Assembly: GCA_007118075.1 (NCBI GenBank)
Contig: SKSH01000099.1
Span: forward strand, 1-5,810
From: Halobacteriales archaeon
GTDB lineage: Archaea > Halobacteriota > Halobacteria > Halobacteriales > SKSH01
Length of the DNA stretch: 5,810 nt
Direction of reading: 5' to 3'
Each line of letters opens with the position of its first letter. Position 1 is the first letter of the stretch. The notes under the pieces are model-generated. The model worked only from the letters and a program-made list of their open reading frames with translations. It was not told the DNA's origin and ran no database searches. Shown here one piece after another: positions 1 through 5,443 of the stretch. Made by a program: the position numbers and the translations under genes.

Positions 1-372
1 CGGAACCGCGCCTTCGTGTACGAGCTCTTCCCGCGCCTGCGCGAGCGCGAGCGTCAGCTCGCCGGCACCCTCTCCGGCGGCGAGCGCCAGATGGTGGCGA
101 TCGGCCGGGCGCTGATGACCGACCCGAAGCTGCTTCTGGTCGACGAGCCCTCGCTCGGCCTCTCGCCCGCCCTGTCGCAGGCCGTCTTCGCCGCGCTCGC
201 GCAGGTCAACGCCGACGGCACCACCGTGGTGCTCGTCGAGCAGAACGTGCAGCGCTCCCTGCAGCTCGCCGACCACGCGCTCGTGCTCGAGAACGGCGAG
301 GTGCGGTTGCGCGGCACCGGCGCGGAGCTGCTCAAGCATCCGCAGGTGCGGGAGGCGTACCTGACGTTGTGA
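1..372 (+). CDS. livF: Branched-chain amino acid-type ABC transporter ATP-binding protein, C-terminal fragment
   Basis: This is the ATPase subunit that would power a high-affinity branched-chain amino acid (HAAT) importer on the cytoplasmic face of the membrane. The frame is open from base 1, so the gene runs in from outside the window. The visible 123 residues are roughly the second half of a LivF of about 235. Walker A and the Q-loop are missing. Seen in order: the ABC signature LSGGERQ (residues 24-30), Walker B LLLVDEP (44-50), the D-loop SLGLSP (51-56), and VEQN (79-82), where a Gln stands in for the switch His, as is usual in LivF. The ending, with LADHALVLENGEV and a stop shortly after, fits LivF. 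Codon use is extreme: 39 of the first 40 codons end in G or C, and the protein is Arg-rich and not acidic. This suggests a high-GC bacterium rather than the archaeon encoded downstream. Family call is firm; exact substrate is inferred. Confidence 0.9.
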   Translation, partial: RNRAFVYELFPRLRERERQLAGTLSGGERQMVAIGRALMTDPKLLLVDEPSLGLSPALSQAVFAALAQVNADGTTVVLVEQNVQRSLQLADHALVLENGEVRLRGTGAELLKHPQVREAYLTL

Positions 373-651
373 GGTGGGTGGTCGACACCGGTCGTCGACG
401 GCAGCGACACGCGCTAGGTTTGCAACGGGAGCGTCCGACCCACGTCGTGTGGGACTCGGCACGGCCATGCTCCGCCACACTCGTGCACCGGCCAGCAGCA
501 CCGTCCAGAACCGGCTCGTGCGCGAGGCGCGAGAGCGAGTATTGACCGGGCCTCAGGGATCCCGTGCGAGAGCTGGACGTCGATCGACACCAAGACCGCA
601 TGATGATTGCTGGGCCGGCGGGCCTAGATCCCACCCAAGGAACGGGGTTGG
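373..651. other. Gene-free stretch containing the bacterial/archaeal boundary
   Basis: No convincing gene is present on either strand. Forward frames give Arg/Ser/Pro-rich translations of the kind produced by GC-rich non-coding DNA, and the long minus-strand frame here (332-760) has the same character and runs antisense into two real genes. TAGGTT at 415-420 resembles an actinobacterial -10 box, but no good -35 box or following gene was found. Two imperfect hairpins are visible. One is at 435-459 (CCGA-CCCAC, loop GTCGT, GTGGG-AC-TCGG). The other is at 629-653 (TCCCA-CCC paired with GGG-T-TGGGA) and ends where lysyl-tRNA synthetase homology begins. The switch from GC-rich bacterial sequence to the archaeal genome lies somewhere here, most likely close to 650. 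Confidence 0.55.
381..399 (+). terminator. Possible stem-loop after livF
   Basis: GTCGAC at 381-386 and again at 394-399 can pair over a 7-base loop, nine bases after the livF stop codon. There is no T-run behind it, so it is not a canonical Rho-independent terminator, although high-GC bacteria sometimes use stems without U-tracts. GTCGAC is self-complementary and common in GC-rich DNA, so the pairing may be chance. Confidence 0.25.
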
Positions 652-1521
652 GAGTGGTCACACCTCGGGGTCGACTTCGAACCCTTCGGGAAAGATCACG
701 CAGAGGGCTCTTGGCCAAGTGGGGTGGCCATCGCCGAATCGGTCCTCGAGATCGACCCACCAGAACCGATGGTCTACGAGTGGTTCACATACGAGGGACA
801 GCCGTTTTCCTCCTCCACCGGCCACGTGCTGCTCGTATCCGAAGTACTCGAACTCATCGAACCCGAGGTATTGCTCTACTTCTTCGCCCAGAACCCGAAG
901 AAGGCTCGTGATTTTTCGATCGATCGCATCGATCAACTCGTCGATGACTTCGATGCCATCGAGGCCGCCTTCTTTGGCGAGCGATCGAAGGCTGAATCTC
1001 GCATCGAATTCGCCACTCGAGTCTATCCGTTCCTCGTCGACGAGATCGATTCCAGCCGGATCCGGCTCCCATATACCTTCGCTGCCGTCCTCTCGATGAC
1101 CGATGACCTGTCGCTCCAACGCGAGATCGCAGAACGCGAGGGACATCTCCCACCATCGATCTCTGATGAGATCGCCAAGCAGGCACTCAATCGGGTGAGC
1201 CTCGCCGGGAGATGGGCAATGCGGACCGATAACCGCTTCAACTACCAGTTGCATCGGAACTTCATCCCATCGGTGTCGCTTTCAGCCGAGGTCGAGGAGG
1301 CACTCGAAACTGTGGCAGACGTTGTCGAAGCTGGTGGCGATGGAGAGGAGATCCAAGGGGCAATCTTCGAGGTAGCTCGTGAACGCGAACTCGATGTAGG
1401 CGAGGTGTTCGAAGCAGGCTACCGACTGTTGTTTGATGAACCGACCGGACCCAAGCTCGGGCCGTTCCTTGCCGAGCTCGATCGTGACTTCGTGGTCTCG
1501 CGGTTGCGGCGAGAAGCGTGA
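652..1521 (+). CDS. lysS: Lysyl-tRNA synthetase, class I (archaeal), 5'-truncated
   Basis: The enzyme charges tRNA-Lys with lysine using ATP. Archaea often use this class I form instead of the bacterial class II enzyme. Homology begins at WSHLGV (about 655), continues through VDFEPFGKDH (670-699) and EGSWPSG (703-723), and reaches the KMSKS-equivalent FSSSTGH at 805-825. It then follows the conserved NPKKARDF segment (892-915) and the helical anticodon-binding C-terminal domain to the stop at 1519-1521. About 289 residues are present, against roughly 540 in full haloarchaeal enzymes. The N-terminal half, including the HIGH-type motif, is missing. An in-frame stop at 625-627 closes the frame upstream, and the only usable start codon before the conserved region ends is GTG at 724. 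That start would cut through the catalytic domain, so it is unlikely to be genuine. Either the true gene was cut by a misassembly or this is a pseudogene. Codon use matches the downstream archaeal genes. Family call is strong. Confidence 0.88.
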   Translation, partial: EWSHLGVDFEPFGKDHAEGSWPSGVAIAESVLEIDPPEPMVYEWFTYEGQPFSSSTGHVLLVSEVLELIEPEVLLYFFAQNPKKARDFSIDRIDQLVDDFDAIEAAFFGERSKAESRIEFATRVYPFLVDEIDSSRIRLPYTFAAVLSMTDDLSLQREIAEREGHLPPSISDEIAKQALNRVSLAGRWAMRTDNRFNYQLHRNFIPSVSLSAEVEEALETVADVVEAGGDGEEIQGAIFEVARERELDVGEVFEAGYRLLFDEPTGPKLGPFLAELDRDFVVSRLRREA

Positions 1522-1558
1522 CCTGGATGAAGCATAATGGACAAGGTGGTCCATCCCT

Positions 1559-1562
1559 GAGG
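1559..1562 (+). promoter_or_regulatory. Shine-Dalgarno-like GAGG before the site-2 protease
   Basis: GAGG lies eight bases before the ATG at 1571 and could pair with the CCUC of the archaeal 16S rRNA tail. It supports this start over later Met codons. Within the 49-base lysS-protease gap, GCATAATGG (1532-1540) is a weak TATA-like sequence at a workable distance, so the protease may have its own promoter or be read through from lysS. I cannot tell which from the sequence. Confidence 0.4.
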
Positions 1563-1570
1563 ACTGAGCG

Positions 1571-3349
1571 ATGAGCCTATTGACGTGGGTGGTCGCTGGG
1601 ATTCTCCTCTACTGGGTAGCGATTATCCTCGTCAATCGGCTGGGATGGCTCCCAGAGTCAGTCAACACCACCGGTCCAATCACCACGATCAGGACCAAAA
1701 GAGGCCGGATCTTCCTTGATCGACTCTCGCAGCCACGTCGATTCTGGCGAGCGGTGGCGAACATGGGAGTTGGCATCGCTATCGTTGTCATGATCGGTGC
1801 GTTCCTCATGCTGCTCTTTTCGGCGGTGATCTCTGTGCTCTCTCCCGGACCTGAACAGATTCAACAACCGCAGAACGTGCTCGTAATTCCAGGGGTCAAT
1901 GAGTTCCTTCCACTGGAGGTGGCACCTGAGATCATTGTCGGCCTCGTCATCGGCTTGGTGATTCATGAGGGAGGCCATGGTTTGCTGTGCCGAGTCGAAG
2001 GGATACAAATCAAATCCATGGGGGTCGCATTGCTTGCGTTCATCCCGCTTGGGGCGTTCGTTGAACCCGATGAAGAGAGTGCGTCCAATGCCTCGCGAGG
2101 ATCGCAGATTCGGATGTTCTCAGCCGGAGTGACCGGCAATTTCATCATCACGATCATCGTGTTCGCTCTCTTATTCGGTCCAGTCGCCGGATCGATCGCC
2201 GTTGCCCCTGGTGCAGCTGTCGGAGGCGTCCTTCCCGATTCTGCAGCCGAAGCAGGAGGCATCGGAGACGGAGACCGAATCACTGCTGTAAACAATCAGA
2301 CGGTCAGTGATTTTGATGAGCTACTCGAACTGCTGGATGATATTCCCGATCGAACGGTCACCGTCGAACTCGACGATGAACAACACGTCGAGGTGCAACG
2401 TTCGCTGCTCGTGACCGCCGATACTCCCGGCGGACCCTCCACCATCGAACGTGGTTCGACGATCCTCGAGGTCGATGGTGAACCCGTACATACGATGCCT
2501 GCACTTCGGTCGGTACTCGAAGGGAAGGAAGAGGCGACATTCACCATCAGTGCCAACATTGGTATCCAAAACCATTCCATCCCTATCGGTTCACTCGCCG
2601 TCGTTGATTCAGGCCCGCTCAACGATGCTGGAATCGAACGTGGAACACAGATCGTCATCAGCGCGATCGACGGCGAACAGATTATCTCTACCCGAGATCT
2701 CCAGGAAATCCTCGGCGGATTATCACCCGAAGAGACGGTTAAACTCGAGTACTGGGCTGACGGAGAACGACAAACCACCGAGGTGGTTCTTGGTGAAGGA
2801 CGACAAGGTGGTGGTTTCCTCGGCGTCGGGACCACCGCAGGTATCACCGGCATGCAGATCAGTGACTTTGGCATCCAGGAGTACCCATCTGATACGTACC
2901 TGGCCCTCCTCGGTGGTGGTGATCCAGCAGACGATCCAATTGGCGTCGCCGACTCGTTCTTCGGGAAGCTTGTCGTCGCGATCTTCCTTCCACTCGCGAG
3001 CATCGTTCTCGGGGGAGCACTTCCCTACAACTTCCCAGGGTTCACCTCCGATACGATGAACTTCTTTGTTGTCGAGGGGAGTCTCTCTGGACTCGGTGGT
3101 GGGGTATTCCTCCTGGCTAATCTCCTCTTTTGGACCGGCTGGATCAATCTCAACCTCGGTATCTTCAACTGCATCCCAGCCGTCCCACTAGATGGTGGGC
3201 ACATTCTCCGAGCCAGCCTAGAGGGTGTCCTCTCCCGGTTACCGGTATCGGTCAGCCAGCGGACAGTGAGCTATCTAGTCACCGGCATGGCAATCGTCAT
3301 GTTGGTGAGCTTCCTCCTGTTGATCTTCGGGGCAGGGCTTTTCAGTTAG
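1571..3349 (+). CDS. Site-2 protease family (M50) membrane metalloprotease with PDZ-like repeats
   Basis: This is an intramembrane zinc protease expected to cut transmembrane segments of regulatory or leftover signal-anchor proteins in the cytoplasmic membrane. The zinc motif HEGGH is at residues 132-136, inside a hydrophobic segment (about 119-138). The second zinc/catalytic motif, N533-x-x-P536-x-x-P539-L540-D541-G542-G543, lies in a late membrane segment. Other likely membrane helices are near 4-22, 63-90, 150-163, 190-212, 466-484, 508-535 and 568-590. Between the two zinc motifs sits a long soluble insert with three PDZ-like units whose GD/GS/GT strand-helix cores start at G234, G295 and G358, about 61-63 residues apart. 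These probably gate substrate access. The first helix begins right after the ATG and a GAGG precedes it, which supports the start. The frame is intact and all key residues are present, so it should be active. The substrate is unknown. It follows lysS by 49 bases. Confidence 0.9.
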   Translation: MSLLTWVVAGILLYWVAIILVNRLGWLPESVNTTGPITTIRTKRGRIFLDRLSQPRRFWRAVANMGVGIAIVVMIGAFLMLLFSAVISVLSPGPEQIQQPQNVLVIPGVNEFLPLEVAPEIIVGLVIGLVIHEGGHGLLCRVEGIQIKSMGVALLAFIPLGAFVEPDEESASNASRGSQIRMFSAGVTGNFIITIIVFALLFGPVAGSIAVAPGAAVGGVLPDSAAEAGGIGDGDRITAVNNQTVSDFDELLELLDDIPDRTVTVELDDEQHVEVQRSLLVTADTPGGPSTIERGSTILEVDGEPVHTMPALRSVLEGKEEATFTISANIGIQNHSIPIGSLAVVDSGPLNDAGIERGTQIVISAIDGEQIISTRDLQEILGGLSPEETVKLEYWADGERQTTEVVLGEGRQGGGFLGVGTTAGITGMQISDFGIQEYPSDTYLALLGGGDPADDPIGVADSFFGKLVVAIFLPLASIVLGGALPYNFPGFTSDTMNFFVVEGSLSGLGGGVFLLANLLFWTGWINLNLGIFNCIPAVPLDGGHILRASLEGVLSRLPVSVSQRTVSYLVTGMAIVMLVSFLLLIFGAGLFS

Positions 3350-3361
3350 GAACAGATCACG

Positions 3362-3877
3362 TCACAGATCGATACCAGCGTGTTGGTAGAACGCAGCAGG
3401 TGGTCCGTCGATTCGCTCGAACTCACCGAAATCACGCTCGTGATGTCGGATAATCTGTTCAGCAATCCATGCAGAGAATGTTTCGTCAAATCGCCACGAA
3501 TCCTCACGTACCTCAAGGCCGATCCGATCATCGGTCGCTAGGGCGACGAACACGTGATGGTAACCAAGGATCACATCGGCGAAATCCCGTGCATCGATAT
3601 CGCCCGAGTGACGCTTCTCCTCAAGCCGTTCTTGGCCCTTTTCGGTAAGCTCGAAGTACTTCCGGTCTGGTTCGTCATCACGCTCCAATCGGTTTGCGAG
3701 GCCCTTCTCCTCGAATTTGTATAAGATCGGATAGACGGTCCCATACGATGGTTCCCAATGCCCACCGCTGAGCTCCTCGATCTCTTTGATGATCTCGTAG
3801 CCATACCGGGGTTTTTCGTTGAGCAACTCAGCCACGAGGTATGCCAGCAGCCCCTTCGGCGGCCCGGCCTTACGCAT
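3362..3877 (-). CDS. PadR-family transcriptional regulator
   Basis: This is a dimeric winged-helix DNA-binding protein, usually a repressor released by a small ligand. Of 171 residues, 9-85 form the PadR domain: GLLAYLVAELL, then YGYEI (25-29), the recognition region PSYGTVYPIL (43-52), LYKFEEKGL (52-60), and the wing RKYFELTEKG (72-81). The remainder (about 86-171) is a C-terminal region rich in His and acidic residues, which in this family usually handles dimerisation or ligand sensing. I chose the ATG at 3877. A TTG four codons upstream (3889) would add MRII and is less likely. No Shine-Dalgarno precedes the ATG, which suggests a leaderless or short-leader transcript. It is divergent from pitA across 98 bases and converges on the protease gene with only 12 bases between their stops. 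Position suggests it controls itself and pitA; ligand unknown. Family call is firm, target inferred. Confidence 0.9.
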   Translation of the reverse strand: MRKAGPPKGLLAYLVAELLNEKPRYGYEIIKEIEELSGGHWEPSYGTVYPILYKFEEKGLANRLERDDEPDRKYFELTEKGQERLEEKRHSGDIDARDFADVILGYHHVFVALATDDRIGLEVREDSWRFDETFSAWIAEQIIRHHERDFGEFERIDGPPAAFYQHAGIDL

Positions 3878-3975
3878 GATTATCCGCAATTTACCGGGCA
3901 GATGGGCAATATCTTACGGTATCGGCAGCAGCCGGGAACGATAACCCCTTCAGTCCGCATGGACGACCTTCATCC
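3878..3975. promoter_or_regulatory. Divergent padR-pitA promoter region
   Basis: The 98 bases between the two start codons must hold both promoters. On the minus strand AAGATATT (3909-3916) is TATA-like and about 35 bases before the padR ATG, giving a very short leader. On the plus strand GATAACC (3940-3946) is a weak TATA-like match about 34 bases before the pitA ATG. Neither gene has a clear Shine-Dalgarno, which fits the leaderless transcripts common in haloarchaea. GTCC-GCAT-GGAC at 3953-3964 is a further short perfect dyad next to the pitA start. The box assignments are by eye and weak. Confidence 0.45.
3918..3946. repeat. Imperfect inverted repeat, candidate PadR operator
   Basis: GGTATCG (3918-3924) and CGATAACC (3939-3946) are inverted copies differing by one extra base, with 14 bases between them. 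Their centres are about two helical turns apart, as expected for a dimeric winged-helix protein. A smaller stem, CGGC-AGCA-GCCG (3923-3934), lies inside. The site overlaps the likely pitA promoter and is next to that of padR, so binding could affect both. It does not match the ATGT-N8-ACAT pattern of many bacterial PadR operators. Confidence 0.35.
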
Positions 3976-5385
3976 ATGCCAAGACGACAGGTACCACCGA
4001 CGGAAGAAGGGTGGTACATGCTGCATGATATGCGACAGATCGACTGGGACGTCTGGACTGCGTTGGATGAAGCCGAGCGTGAAGAGGTACTGTCCGCCGG
4101 AACCGACCTTCTCGGGCAGCTCCTCGACGAGGGGGCCGAGGGTGAGGGTGACACCGGGTTCTTCGTCGGACTGGGCCATGGAGTCGATCTCATGGGGATC
4201 CATCTCCGTCCATCGTTGGCCGACCTCGACGTGATCGAACGTCGCATCGATGCCAGTCCGCTCGGATCTATCACCAAACGGGTTGATTCCTATATCTCGG
4301 TGACCGAGGTCTCAGGATATCTCATGCAGGACTACTTCGAAGGAGATGCCGAGGTCGATGCTGGTACCGAGCGATACATCCATCATCGACTCCACCCAAC
4401 GATTCCAGCCGCCGAATTCGTCTCGTTTTACCCGATGTCAAAACGTCGAGTGGGAGAGGACAACTGGTACGATCTCCCGTTCGACGAACGGGCAGAGCAC
4501 ATGGCATCCCACGGGGAGATTGGCAAGGGGTACGCGGGCAAGGTTACCCAGATCATTTCAGGAAGCATCGGATTCGAGGACTGGGAGTGGGGAGTCACCC
4601 TCTTTTCGAACGACCCAACGGTGGTAAAGGACCTACTTTACGAGATGCGATTCGATCCCTCAACATCCAGATATGCAAGCTTCGGACCGTTCACTATCGG
4701 AAGGCCGATGCAACCAGCTGAGCTGCCTGCCCTACTCGCTGGAGAACCGATCGGTGTCGACGAAGCGGAGACATCGAGTGTCACAGCACCAACTGAAGCG
4801 TCGGAGGCCGATGCCGTCCGAAACGAACTCGCAGCGCAAGGGGTCTACGCTGGACAACCCCACGGCGAGGATGTACACGCCGTGGTCCTCTACTCGAATG
4901 GTGACAGCGAGACACTGGCCGAGCAGGTGGACGACCTCGTCGGGAACTTCGATCACTACGACAGTCATGTGGACACTGGAGTGTACGACGAGGGAGATCG
5001 ACGAGCAATCGTCAGTATCTGGGAGACCGAACGAGCGGCGGAGACTGCTGCAGGATTTCTTACCGATCTCCCCGGCATCCAACAACGAGCCGGAGATGGA
5101 GGCGGGTGGGAGACGATGGGGATGTTCTACCACGTCAAACCCGAGCACCGAGAGGACTTTGTCGAGATGTTCGGCTCGGTTGGTCAACTGTTGGGAGACA
5201 TGGACGGACACCGTGAGACATCGTTGTTCGTCCGGCTCGATGATGAGTGCGATATGTTCATCTCGAGTCGCTGGGATTCCAGAGAGGCAGCGCTTGGCTT
5301 CTTCGGTGGCGACGCCTTCCGCGAGACGGTCCAGTGGGGCCGAGATGTCCTCCAGGACCGACCGAGACACGTCTTCCTTGCCTGA
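3976..5385 (+). CDS. pitA: PitA-type fusion: chlorite dismutase/coproheme decarboxylase-like domain plus monooxygenase-like (ABM) lobes
   Basis: This is a cytoplasmic heme protein of the haloarchaeal PitA type. Residues about 10-243 are a Cld/ChdC (HemQ) domain, nearer to coproheme decarboxylases than to true chlorite dismutases. It carries YPMSKRR (152-158), NWYDLPFDERA (163-173), MASHGEIGKGYAGKV (176-190) and EWGVTLF (204-210). By motif alignment H179 is the proximal heme ligand, Y152 the radical Tyr of ChdC, M154 and K156 flank it, and Q192 replaces the distal Arg of chlorite dismutases. An acidic linker (about 246-285) leads to two ferredoxin-like lobes, about 299-367 and 379-468, the second being an ABM-type domain. 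The ATG at 3976 keeps the conserved EGWYMLHD start, which the next Met (4018) would destroy. The gene is divergent from padR, its probable regulator. Heme decarboxylation is inferred from residues; the physiological reaction is not shown. It may also be annotated hemQ/chdC. Confidence 0.9.
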   Translation: MPRRQVPPTEEGWYMLHDMRQIDWDVWTALDEAEREEVLSAGTDLLGQLLDEGAEGEGDTGFFVGLGHGVDLMGIHLRPSLADLDVIERRIDASPLGSITKRVDSYISVTEVSGYLMQDYFEGDAEVDAGTERYIHHRLHPTIPAAEFVSFYPMSKRRVGEDNWYDLPFDERAEHMASHGEIGKGYAGKVTQIISGSIGFEDWEWGVTLFSNDPTVVKDLLYEMRFDPSTSRYASFGPFTIGRPMQPAELPALLAGEPIGVDEAETSSVTAPTEASEADAVRNELAAQGVYAGQPHGEDVHAVVLYSNGDSETLAEQVDDLVGNFDHYDSHVDTGVYDEGDRRAIVSIWETERAAETAAGFLTDLPGIQQRAGDGGGWETMGMFYHVKPEHREDFVEMFGSVGQLLGDMDGHRETSLFVRLDDECDMFISSRWDSREAALGFFGGDAFRETVQWGRDVLQDRPRHVFLA

Positions 5386-5402
5386 GTGACAAACGCTGCC
5401 GC

Positions 5403-5425
5403 CACGGAACGACTTTTGGTCCGTG
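5403..5425 (+). repeat. Stem-loop between pitA and the next gene
   Basis: CACGGA (5403-5408) and TCCGTG (5420-5425) form a perfect 6-base inverted repeat. One A-G mismatch and a further C-G pair lie inside, and the loop contains TTTT. It begins 18 bases after the pitA stop. It could help end pitA transcription or be a binding site for control of the next gene. Archaeal terminators mainly need U-rich tracts and only four Ts occur here, so the terminator reading is weak. Confidence 0.35.
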
Positions 5426-5443
5426 ACGAACTACGTCGTTTAT

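Noticed and set aside
467..600. Possible small bacterial gene from the ATG at 467 after the TAGGTT -10-like box
   Set aside because: No ribosome site, no -35 box, no recognisable product, and the frame runs on unchanged into the archaeal sequence.
915..970. Dense GATCGA/TCGATG pattern resembling a short repeat
   Set aside because: It is explained by the run of Asp, Ile and Arg codons in conserved lysS sequence and has no fixed repeat unit.
374..1099. 241-codon plus-strand open frame starting just after livF
   Set aside because: It crosses the inferred junction and overlaps lysS in another frame. Its Arg/Ser/Pro-rich translation resembles no protein family.
658..1254. 198-codon minus-strand open frame
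   Set aside because: Antisense to lysS, whose translation has clear class I LysRS motifs. Long antisense frames are common in GC-rich haloarchaeal genes.
2296..3003. 235-codon minus-strand open frame
   Set aside because: Ser/Pro-rich antisense shadow of the PDZ region of the protease, with no recognisable domain.
4732..5370. 212-codon minus-strand open frame
   Set aside because: Antisense to the C-terminal half of pitA, where the plus-strand frame has ABM-type structure. No family resemblance seen.
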